A stretch of 6,273 nucleotides of DNA from Myxococcales bacterium (GTDB lineage Bacteria; Myxococcota; Polyangia; Fen-1088): NCBI GenBank assembly GCA_003157315.1, contig PMJE01000595.1, positions 1 to 6,273 of the forward strand, given 5' to 3'. Shown piece after piece: positions 1 to 6,257 of the stretch. The notes under the pieces are model-generated. The model saw only the letters and a list, made by a program, of their open reading frames with translations, was not told the DNA's origin and ran no database searches. The position numbers and the translations under genes are program-made. The stretch's first letter is position 1; the number at the start of each line of letters is the position of its first letter.

Positions 1-1
1 T

Positions 2-163
2 CAGTGGTTCCTGCCGGACACCGCACGCAACACTTACAGCTCCATCGCACGCTACGGCTTCGTCATCCTGATCGGCGCGACCTGGATGATCCCTGGACTC
101 TTCGGCGCTTACCTGGCCGTGACGGTCGTCCCCATCTTCGGCCTGCTGACTGGAGCGCAATAG
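2..163 (+). CDS. C-terminal fragment of a membrane protein, possibly a site-2 protease (M50) family member
   Basis: The window opens inside this gene. The last 53 residues are readable in one frame and end at TAG (161-163). The fragment contains a polar stretch (about residues 5-18, including RNTYSSIARYGF), then about 30 mostly hydrophobic residues in two segments split by a Pro-Gly (VILIGATWMIPG, then a stretch ending VVPIFGLLTG), and finishes with GAQ. This suggests one or two C-terminal transmembrane helices. The 'RYGF-hydrophobic' pattern entering the last helices resembles, from memory, the ends of site-2-protease-like M50 metalloproteases. The catalytic HExxH motif would lie upstream of the window, so the family call is a guess. 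It sits 28 nt before the tamA-like gene on the same strand and is probably co-transcribed with it. Any other polytopic inner-membrane protein would fit equally well. Confidence 0.6.
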   Translation, partial: QWFLPDTARNTYSSIARYGFVILIGATWMIPGLFGAYLAVTVVPIFGLLTGAQ

Positions 164-185
164 CGACTCGCCAGCTTCCAGTTGG
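146..185 (+). other. Imperfect stem-loop spanning the upstream gene's stop codon and reaching the tamA ribosome binding site
   Basis: Positions 146-156 (CTGACTGGAGC) can pair with 174-185 (GCTTCCAGTTGG). Nine pairs are Watson-Crick and two are G-U, with one bulged T at 177. The 17-nt loop (157-173) contains the TAG stop of the upstream gene. The 3' arm ends on the first two Gs of the tamA Shine-Dalgarno region. No T-run follows, so it is not a typical intrinsic terminator. It could affect translation initiation or mRNA processing, or be chance in GC-rich DNA. The pairing was worked out by hand, with no folding energy computed. Confidence 0.35.
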
Positions 186-189
186 AGAG
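184..189 (+). promoter_or_regulatory. Probable ribosome binding site of the tamA-like gene (GGAGAG)
   Basis: GGAGAG lies just ahead of the GTG at 192. GGAG ends four bases before the start codon, which is closer than the usual 5-10 nt, so this site is only moderate. It supports the GTG at 192 because that start also gives a complete signal peptide, whereas downstream alternatives would cut into the hydrophobic core. Confidence 0.45.
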
Positions 190-191
190 CC

Positions 192-2123
192 GTGTCGAGG
201 ATAGAGTGCTGGGGACTGTGTCTGTGTTTGGGGCTGGCTCAGGCCTGTGCCCACGAGGAAGCGCAAGCCCGCACGTGGGTCCATCGCCTGACCCTGCGAG
301 GCCAACACCACTTCTCAGCGCACGAAATCGTAGCGGGCTTATCCCTGCAGTCGACCGGCTGGTGGCCGCTTGCCCGCAAGACCCAGTTCGACGAAGGGGC
401 CTTGCGCGTCGACGAAAAGCGTGTCGTTGCCTACTGCAATCAGCACGGCTACTTCGACGCGCGCGTGGTGGGCGCCCAGGTCGCGCCGCATGGCAAAGAC
501 GCGGTGGATGTGACGATCACCATCGACGAAGGCGAGCCCACACTGATTTCCGGGGTGAGCCTGCAGGGGCTGGACAGTGTTCCCGAAAGACCGGCGCAAA
601 AGCTGCGCCAAAGTACGCCGCTGCGAGCCGGCAAGAGCTTCGACTACGCTGACTTCGTCGCGGCCCTAGCGTTCGTGCGCGATCAGCTGAGGCAGCAAGG
701 CTACGCCTATGCCCAGGTCAATGGCGAGACCAAGGTGGATCGGTCGGCCCACCAGGCCGCAGTGACCCTGTCGGTTTCGCCCGGTCCTGTGGTGCACGTC
801 GGTGTCATCGGGGTGGAGGGTAACCAGCACATCCCGGAGGATTCCATCCGCCGGCGTCTCACCTTCGAGAAAGGCGATCTCTTCGATCCGCGCGAGTTGG
901 AGCGCAGCGAGAATCGCATCTACGGCCTTGGTGTCCTGTCCGCGGCAACTATACGAATACCGATTGCCCCGCAACCCACCGCAGACGTGACTGTGCAGGT
1001 CGAGCCGACGCAGCGGCTGCACGAACTGCGCCTAGGCGGTGGAGTGGGTGTGGAGCAGCAGCGCGAAGAGGCGCGGCTACGCGCCGAATGGATGGTGCAC
1101 AGTTTTCTCGGCGGCCTGCGCACTCTGCAGCTGACTGCCAAACCCGCCTATGTGGTGGTGCCGGGCCTCACCAACATCAGGCAACGGGGTTTTGCCGCCG
1201 ATGGTGAGGCCCAGTTGGTTCAGCCCGACTTCCTCAATACAGCGTTGACCGCACAGTGCCGCGTGGGATATCGGCTTCAGATCCAGGACGGGTTCGAGTA
1301 TTACGGCCCACGCGGTGGTGTGGGTTTGGAACGATCCCTCTGGCGCGACCGCATCGTGCTGGGGGCCTCCTGGAATTTGCAGTATTTTACCTTCTTCGAC
1401 ATCAACATCGCCGCGTTCAATCCCGTGACCACGCCCCTGGGGTTCGGATTCCAGAATCCCTACCGCCTCGCCTATTTGGAGGAAGTGCTTGAGCTGGACC
1501 TGCGCGACAACCGCATCTCGCCGCACAGGGGAGTCTGGCTGGGCGCACATGTCGAGGAGGGGTTCTCCCAGATTGGCAGCGACTTTCGCTATTTCAAGGT
1601 CGTGCCCGAGGCGCGAGCCTATCTTCCCATCGGCCGATACGCCACGGTGGCGGTGCGCGCGCTGGTGGGATGGCTTGATCCGTTCAGCATGGAACACGAC
1701 AGCCCAGTAACCAGGCGGTTCTTCCTCGGCGGTCCCTCAGGACAACGCGGTTTTAGCTACGGCCGCTTGGCACCGCAGGTCGTGGACCCAGCCACCGGCA
1801 ACCGTATCCCGATCGGCGGCGATGGCGAGACGCTGTTTTCAGGAGAGCTGCGTGTGGGCACCTTTCGCGTTTGGGGCAACCCGCTGGACTTCGTGGCTTT
1901 TGTCGACGCGGGCGACGTCACACCCAGCCTCATGCAGCTTCACCTTAATGACCTGCACTACGCCGTCGGCCCGGATCTCCTCTATCAAACGCCGATTGGC
2001 CCGATGCGTGCCGGTCTCGGTATTCGGCTTAATCGGCTGGGGGAGAACGGTCCCAATGGGCTCTCCAACCCCGACCCTGGCCAGCGCTTCGCATTCCATA
2101 TCACGCTGGGAGAAGCTTTCTAG
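192..2123 (+). CDS. tamA: TamA-like Omp85 (BamA/TamA) family outer-membrane protein, three POTRA domains plus beta-barrel
   Basis: This is a 643-aa outer-membrane assembly protein. It starts at GTG and begins with a signal peptide: MSRIECW, then a hydrophobic core rich in Cys and Leu, with likely cleavage after ACA (about residue 20) or AQA (about 26). Three POTRA-like domains follow at roughly residues 29-116, 117-200 and 201-277. The first holds 'NQHGYFDARV' and ends 'DEGEP'; the third begins 'GVIGVEGNQHIPEDSIRRRL'. The barrel runs from about 279 (RLGGGVGVEQQ) to the C-terminal Phe, the typical beta-signal end. The conserved loop-6 lid motif appears as QRGF with R519, preceded by FFLGGPSG. 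'LDLRDNRISPHRG' is also a typical Omp85 barrel segment. Three POTRAs and a following tamB favour TamA over BamA, which usually has five POTRAs and about 800 residues; E. coli TamA is about 577 aa. In the TAM complex it would sit in the outer membrane with its POTRAs in the periplasm meeting TamB. Substrates cannot be told from sequence. The family call is firm; the symbol rests on domain count and context. Confidence 0.93.
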   Translation: MSRIECWGLCLCLGLAQACAHEEAQARTWVHRLTLRGQHHFSAHEIVAGLSLQSTGWWPLARKTQFDEGALRVDEKRVVAYCNQHGYFDARVVGAQVAPHGKDAVDVTITIDEGEPTLISGVSLQGLDSVPERPAQKLRQSTPLRAGKSFDYADFVAALAFVRDQLRQQGYAYAQVNGETKVDRSAHQAAVTLSVSPGPVVHVGVIGVEGNQHIPEDSIRRRLTFEKGDLFDPRELERSENRIYGLGVLSAATIRIPIAPQPTADVTVQVEPTQRLHELRLGGGVGVEQQREEARLRAEWMVHSFLGGLRTLQLTAKPAYVVVPGLTNIRQRGFAADGEAQLVQPDFLNTALTAQCRVGYRLQIQDGFEYYGPRGGVGLERSLWRDRIVLGASWNLQYFTFFDINIAAFNPVTTPLGFGFQNPYRLAYLEEVLELDLRDNRISPHRGVWLGAHVEEGFSQIGSDFRYFKVVPEARAYLPIGRYATVAVRALVGWLDPFSMEHDSPVTRRFFLGGPSGQRGFSYGRLAPQVVDPATGNRIPIGGDGETLFSGELRVGTFRVWGNPLDFVAFVDAGDVTPSLMQLHLNDLHYAVGPDLLYQTPIGPMRAGLGIRLNRLGENGPNGLSNPDPGQRFAFHITLGEAF

Positions 2124-2133
2124 CCCAGGAAGC
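2115..2133 (+). other. Small stem-loop with the tamA stop codon in its loop
   Basis: GCTTTC (2115-2120) can pair with GGAAGC (2128-2133), with five Watson-Crick pairs and one U-G pair. The 7-nt loop TAGCCCA carries the stop codon. No T-run follows and tamB begins 27 nt later, so transcription termination is unlikely. It may be chance, or may influence ribosome release and re-initiation or RNA processing between tamA and tamB. The pairing was found by eye. Confidence 0.3.
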
Positions 2134-2143
2134 ATCCATATAC

Positions 2144-2149
2144 AAGGAG
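2144..2149 (+). promoter_or_regulatory. Strong ribosome binding site deciding the TTG start of tamB (AAGGAG)
   Basis: AAGGAG ends ten bases before the TTG at 2160. There is no ATG or GTG in frame nearby: the frame upstream is closed by the tamA TAG at 2121, and starting much further downstream would remove the membrane anchor. TTG at 2160 gives a basic/His N-terminus followed directly by the transmembrane helix, so the site and the protein agree on this start. Confidence 0.8.
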
Positions 2150-2159
2150 CCCGACAGCA

Positions 2160-5100
2160 TTGAGGACGCATCATTCGCTAGGGTCGCTGTTTCGTTTCCT
2201 GGCGTGGCTGTCTGTTGCCGCAGCGGCGGTTATCGGGCTCAGTGTTGGAATTCTGATTGCATGGACGCACACGGCAGCTGGCGACGCCTGGATCACACGA
2301 CGGGTCGAGGCCATTGTCAGGGAAACCGTTCCGGGCCTTGCCGTGCAGCGCGTGCACCTGATCCTACCTGCGAGCCTTGACGGTTTCGGTGTCAGCGTAC
2401 GCGACACGACGGGCGTTGAGGCGATTTGGATTGCGCAATTGCACGCGCGCATCGACCTGCGCGCGCTGCTTTCGCGCAAATTGCGAGTCGAGGCTCTGGC
2501 CCTTTTCGAGCCGCGTGTGACCGCCCGCCAACCTGCTCGCCAAGGCCTGAATCTGGCTGCGTTGGTGCGCAATCCCGATGGGCGACAGGGCGCAGCCCGG
2601 GCACCCTGGACATTCGAGATTCACGATTTCGTGTTGAACGGAGGTGTGCTCGACTGGCAATCGAGTCAAGGTCACCAGTCCGCTCGCGACGTGAGAGCGA
2701 CTGGCAGCGTGCTGGTCGATGGCGGTCAGGTGCGGGCAACGCTGCGCCTGTGGGCTTGCGGCCAGGCAGGCTCGCTGGCGCCGACGGCTTCACTCGATGC
2801 CGCGGGTGTGATTTCCCGAGATCGCATCGATTTGCGCATCAATCACCTGTCCGGCGAAGGGCTGTTGGCGCAAGGGCCTCTGCTGTTGCAAGGCACAGTG
2901 CGTGGGCCGTACAATGCGCTCGATCTGGACCTCTTCGCGAAGCTGCCGCCGGTAGCTGACGCCCACGTCAGCGGCCGATTGGGCCTGGCCGGCGGACTTT
3001 CGTACGATCTGTTGGTGGACGCCGCCCGCATCAGTCCTGGCACGCTGGTCGCGACTTGGCCGGCGGCCTCACTGACCTTCGCCGCCAAGCTGCGTGGCAC
3101 TGGCGTGCCCTTCGGCACACACCCGGTCGCCGCGCTCAATGCGGCCTTCCGACAGTCCGAAATCGTGGGAATAGGACCCCTGCAGGGCCGTCTCGAGGGA
3201 AACATCGAGGGGCGGAACTGGCGCCTGCGCGAATTGGTTGTGAAAGGCCCCGGGCTTGCCTTGCTGGCCACCGGAAGCGGACAGGATCGGCGACTCGCCC
3301 TCGACTTGCGTGGGCAGGTCGCCCGAGTCCAGGGTCTGCCAGGCCTGCCCCGCGGACTACGTGGACGGGCGCAAGTCCATGCACATGTCCGCTTGGATCT
3401 GCCGAGCACTATCGACTTCCTGTACGTCTGGTCCAAGGTGAATGACCTGAGTTACCAAGGCCACAGGGTGGGCGAAGCCGAGCTGGAGTTGACCGCTGAT
3501 GGCCCTCTTGCGCTGCCCAAGGGGCAAGTTCACATGAAGGCGCGCGACGTGCAATGGACGTCAGAAATCGGCCGTGTCGACCAATTGAATCTGCAGGCCG
3601 CCTTCGGCAAGCGACTCGTCGTGGCGGGTTCAGCTAGTGGCGCTTTCGGCCAGGCGCGCATGGAAGCGTCGGGAACCCTCACACCAAGCAGCGCGGATAT
3701 CAACTTGCGCCGATTCTCGGCCCGCCATGGCTCCTATTCTGTGGTGTTGCAGGAGCCGGCATCGCTACAGTGGCGAAAGTCGCACTTTCTGGCTGTGAAG
3801 AACCTTCATTTGGCAGCCCTGGAGGGAAGCATTCAAGCCGAGGGCGAGTACCGACAGCGAACCCACGAGATCACGGCCCACGTGGTTGCCAACCGGGTGC
3901 GCGTCCTGCCCAGCGGTCGGGCTGCTAACCTGGATCTCCATCTCGCTCTGGCGAGCATGCGAATGCAACTTGCAGCCCGGTTGGGCATCGATTCCTTGCC
4001 TCCGGCCAGCGCCACAGTAGAGTTGCCGGTGTCGTGGGCGGCTGGCGCCGCTTTGCCCGCCTTGGCCGTCACGGGGCCCGTGGCCATCCATCTGGATGTG
4101 GCGGAGATTTCGGTGGCGGCCTTGCCCCAGGTGATCCGAAGCGAGATAGGTCTTCGCGCAGGGCAGCTTGCGCTCGCGGCTGACATTAGCGGCGACGTCG
4201 CCCATCCGCAGGCTCGTATCCGTGCCTCGCTTCGCGATGGCGCTTTTCGCTCCATCGACGGAATCGCCGCCGTGGTGACCGCCGGAGTCGGCGGAGAGAG
4301 CGTCGATGTCCAGGCGACCGCAAGCCTGCACGGTGCCACCGTCGCAGAGGCCACCGGGCAAATACGAACAGACCTGGCGAGCATTCTTGTCACACGCCAA
4401 TTTCCGGCCGGGTCGCTGCAGGCGGAAGTGAATCTGCCGGCTGTCGATATGTCACAGTTGCTGGGCAAGGCAGTGACCGGTCGAGTGGCCGGGCACGCCC
4501 AGCTAGGCGGAACTCTGGCCAACCCTACCGTCGAACTGGATTTGGCAACGGCTAGCGCCGAGATCGCGGGCGTCAGCTTTGCGGAGCTTGCGGCACACGG
4601 TGAGTACCGGGCGAGCCGATGGCAGGCCAGCGCGAGGGCGAGCCAGCTGGCGGGCGGCAGCCTGAACGCCGGCTTGACGGGTGAAAGATACCAGGTGTTG
4701 GATGGTCACTTGCAGGCCAAACAAGTGAACATCAGCTTCCTGCAAACGCTGGTACCCGATTTGGTCGCGGCCAGCGGCCTGCTCGACGCTTCCCTCAAGC
4801 TGGACAGCCCGCATGGTCGCGCTAGCGTTAGCGGCACGCTTGCCTTGGGGCAGGGAAGATTCGTGCTGCCCGGTTGGCCGGCGTTCGAGCAGGTCGATCT
4901 GCGTGCCAGTCTCGCCAGTGACCACATCCAAATCGAGAAGTTGGCCACGAAGATGGGCAGGGGAAAGATTGCGCTCACCGGGCGTATCGGGCTCGACGGC
5001 GTGCGCTTGACCTCCCTGTGGGCGAAGGCGCAAGCCGAGAGCATCCCTATCAGCACCGCGGCAGTGTCGGGTGCCACCTTCGACGGCGATGTCGAGGCCA

Positions 5101-6041
5101 CTGGCGAGGTGGAGAGCAGCCGGCTCGACGCGACGATGCGCGTGACCAAGGGCAGAGTGGAGATTCCACGCCTGGAGAGTGGGCGCAAGTTGCAGAGCCT
5201 GTCGCCCATGCAAGGCGTGGTGTTCGTGGGTGAGCCGACCACAGCACCATCGCCCGAGACAAGGGCAGTGCTCCTTCCGCAAAGCGTGCACCTGGTCGTG
5301 CAGGCCGACAACTTCCTCGTTCACGGGAAAGACATCCAGGCTGCCTGTAACGTGAAACTTTCCCTGGATGACAACGGCGAGAAGACCCAGCTGGCTGGCC
5401 AGATCACCACCCAGTGGGGCAGCGTGTTTCTCTTCGGCAATCATTACACGGTAAACCGGGCCAACCTGAGATGGAATGGCAGCGAGAATCTTGATCCGGC
5501 ACTCGATATCCAGCTTTTCAATCGCCTTCCCGAGGTGATGGTCATCATTTCAGTGAGGGGCACGGCCAGCAAGCCCGACCTCAGCTTCTCAAGCGACCCG
5601 CCCACCTACGGCAAGGCCGACCTAGTCAGCCTTGTTCTCACCGGGAGGCTGCCCGACGCTTCCGCGGGAGGACGTGGCGATTTGAGCGGCAGCGCCCTGT
5701 CCGCCATTTCAACCGCGATCGTCGGCAACCTTGCCGAGCGAATGGCTCCGCTGGGCGGAGGGGTGGTGCGCGTGCAATCGGTTTCCGCCACGTCCACTCA
5801 GTCCGCGCAAGCCGCGGCCATACCCCAGGCGGCAGGCCCACTGGCGACCCGGGTGGAGATCGGGAAAACCCTCACCGACCGGGTCTACGTCGGCTACGCA
5901 CACATCTTCGGCGCTGTTGAAAATGAGAACAGCAACGAAGGTCGCTTTGAATACCGAATGTCGCGTAGCTGGATACTGCAATCGGAATATGGCGATGCCG
6001 GCGTCGGGGGCTTCGACCTTTTGTGGACCACTCGCTACTGA
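2160..6041 (+). CDS. tamB: TamB, inner-membrane-anchored periplasm-spanning component of the translocation and assembly module (DUF490)
   Basis: This is a 1293-aa protein, close to the length of E. coli TamB (1259 aa). Residues about 13-35 form a single N-terminal membrane anchor (FLAWLSVAAAAVIGLSVGILIAW), followed by GDAWITRRV and an AsmA-like N-terminal segment with an 'RVTARQPARQGLNLAALV' stretch. The middle (about 120-1000) is a long run of amphipathic beta-strand repeats. These include TamB-type 'turn plus Pro' units such as SGDVAHPQ (677-684) and GGTLANP (783-789). The conserved C-terminal DUF490 core includes GQITTQWGSVFLFG (from 1080), VRGTASKPDLSFSSDPP (1132-1148) followed by LVSLVLTG, and a closing block from VEIGKTLTDRVYVGY (1232) to GFDLLWTTRY. 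Members of the family form a long hydrophobic groove (bridge-like lipid-transfer fold), bind the POTRA domains of TamA through the C-terminus, and are implicated in phospholipid transport to the outer membrane and insertion of some barrels. It follows tamA by 36 nt, consistent with a tamAB operon. Only two cysteines are present (C200 and C1063). The gene is complete with no frameshift. Confidence 0.96.
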   Translation: MRTHHSLGSLFRFLAWLSVAAAAVIGLSVGILIAWTHTAAGDAWITRRVEAIVRETVPGLAVQRVHLILPASLDGFGVSVRDTTGVEAIWIAQLHARIDLRALLSRKLRVEALALFEPRVTARQPARQGLNLAALVRNPDGRQGAARAPWTFEIHDFVLNGGVLDWQSSQGHQSARDVRATGSVLVDGGQVRATLRLWACGQAGSLAPTASLDAAGVISRDRIDLRINHLSGEGLLAQGPLLLQGTVRGPYNALDLDLFAKLPPVADAHVSGRLGLAGGLSYDLLVDAARISPGTLVATWPAASLTFAAKLRGTGVPFGTHPVAALNAAFRQSEIVGIGPLQGRLEGNIEGRNWRLRELVVKGPGLALLATGSGQDRRLALDLRGQVARVQGLPGLPRGLRGRAQVHAHVRLDLPSTIDFLYVWSKVNDLSYQGHRVGEAELELTADGPLALPKGQVHMKARDVQWTSEIGRVDQLNLQAAFGKRLVVAGSASGAFGQARMEASGTLTPSSADINLRRFSARHGSYSVVLQEPASLQWRKSHFLAVKNLHLAALEGSIQAEGEYRQRTHEITAHVVANRVRVLPSGRAANLDLHLALASMRMQLAARLGIDSLPPASATVELPVSWAAGAALPALAVTGPVAIHLDVAEISVAALPQVIRSEIGLRAGQLALAADISGDVAHPQARIRASLRDGAFRSIDGIAAVVTAGVGGESVDVQATASLHGATVAEATGQIRTDLASILVTRQFPAGSLQAEVNLPAVDMSQLLGKAVTGRVAGHAQLGGTLANPTVELDLATASAEIAGVSFAELAAHGEYRASRWQASARASQLAGGSLNAGLTGERYQVLDGHLQAKQVNISFLQTLVPDLVAASGLLDASLKLDSPHGRASVSGTLALGQGRFVLPGWPAFEQVDLRASLASDHIQIEKLATKMGRGKIALTGRIGLDGVRLTSLWAKAQAESIPISTAAVSGATFDGDVEATGEVESSRLDATMRVTKGRVEIPRLESGRKLQSLSPMQGVVFVGEPTTAPSPETRAVLLPQSVHLVVQADNFLVHGKDIQAACNVKLSLDDNGEKTQLAGQITTQWGSVFLFGNHYTVNRANLRWNGSENLDPALDIQLFNRLPEVMVIISVRGTASKPDLSFSSDPPTYGKADLVSLVLTGRLPDASAGGRGDLSGSALSAISTAIVGNLAERMAPLGGGVVRVQSVSATSTQSAQAAAIPQAAGPLATRVEIGKTLTDRVYVGYAHIFGAVENENSNEGRFEYRMSRSWILQSEYGDAGVGGFDLLWTTRY

Positions 6042-6045
6042 CGCC

Positions 6046-6059
6046 GCGCGAGGTCGCGC
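6046..6059 (+). other. Short GC-rich inverted repeat just after the tamB stop
   Basis: GCGCG (6046-6050) and CGCGC (6055-6059) flank AGGT, giving a 5-bp hairpin starting four bases after the TGA. No T-run follows, so it is at best a weak or Rho-assisted end of the tamAB transcript. Short GC palindromes are common by chance in DNA of this composition. Confidence 0.25.
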
Positions 6060-6121
6060 CTGCTTATGCCAGTCACCCACAGGGACTTTATCGCCGTCCA
6101 ATGAAGGACAATCCAGTGAGC

Positions 6122-6152
6122 TTGACTACTGCCTGGGCGCGACACAGAGATT
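6122..6152 (+). promoter_or_regulatory. Weak sigma-70-like promoter candidate in the spacer after tamB
   Basis: TTGACT (6122-6127) matches the -35 consensus TTGACA at five of six bases. With a long 19-nt spacer the best -10 is GAGATT (6147-6152), only three of six matches. The distance to the probable ATG at 6258 is about 100 nt. The -10 is poor, so this is a low-grade candidate. Confidence 0.2.
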
Positions 6153-6190
6153 TCGGAGACTAGGTCAGGGGGCACGGCATCTAACTCCCG

Positions 6191-6206
6191 TGGCATGAAG
6201 ATTGAG
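6191..6206 (+). promoter_or_regulatory. Near-consensus sigma-54-like element upstream of the downstream gene
   Basis: TGGCATG-AAGA-TTGAG has the spacing of the -24/-12 consensus (TGGCACG, four bases, TTGC). The -24 GG (6192-6193) and the TTG of the -12 box are present. The normally invariant C of the -12 GC is A (6205) and one -24 base differs. A start about 12 nt downstream would leave a leader of about 40 nt holding the Shine-Dalgarno before the ATG at 6258. The loss of the -12 C makes activity doubtful. Confidence 0.22.
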
Positions 6207-6239
6207 GGCCTCGTTGGCGGCCAAAGGAGCGCTGACGCA

Positions 6240-6247
6240 GAGGAAGG
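6240..6247 (+). promoter_or_regulatory. Purine-rich ribosome binding site of the downstream gene (GAGGAAGG)
   Basis: GAGGAAGG ends ten bases before the ATG at 6258, a workable spacing. It is the main support for a gene beginning there, because almost none of that gene is inside the window. Confidence 0.5.
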
Positions 6248-6257
6248 AAGAACGGCG

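Noticed and set aside
234..250. Lipoprotein signal (LAQAC) at the start of the tamA-like protein
   Set aside because: The lipobox needs Leu or a similar residue at -3; here -3 is Ala and -2 is Gln. A standard signal peptidase I site after ACA or AQA fits better.
182..652. A 156-aa plus-strand open frame overlapping the start of the tamA-like gene
   Set aside because: It is Arg/Ala-rich, has no signal peptide or domain, and the alternative frame encodes a signal peptide plus POTRA domains.
1077..1697. A 206-aa minus-strand open frame opposite the barrel of the tamA-like gene
   Set aside because: The plus-strand reading carries clear Omp85 barrel motifs across the whole span, and the minus-strand translation shows no family features.
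3765..4522. Two overlapping minus-strand open frames of 211 and 229 aa
   Set aside because: They overlap each other in different frames and lie opposite tamB, with no domain, no convincing ribosome site and shadow-like composition.
4503..5444. A 313-aa open frame on the minus strand inside tamB
   Set aside because: It lies wholly opposite the well-supported DUF490 region. Its translation has no recognisable domain and is rich in Arg, His, Gln and Leu, as expected for an antisense shadow in GC-rich coding DNA.
6046..6059. Intrinsic terminator after tamB
   Set aside because: The stem is only 5 bp and no T-run follows, so it is listed only as an inverted repeat and not called a terminator.
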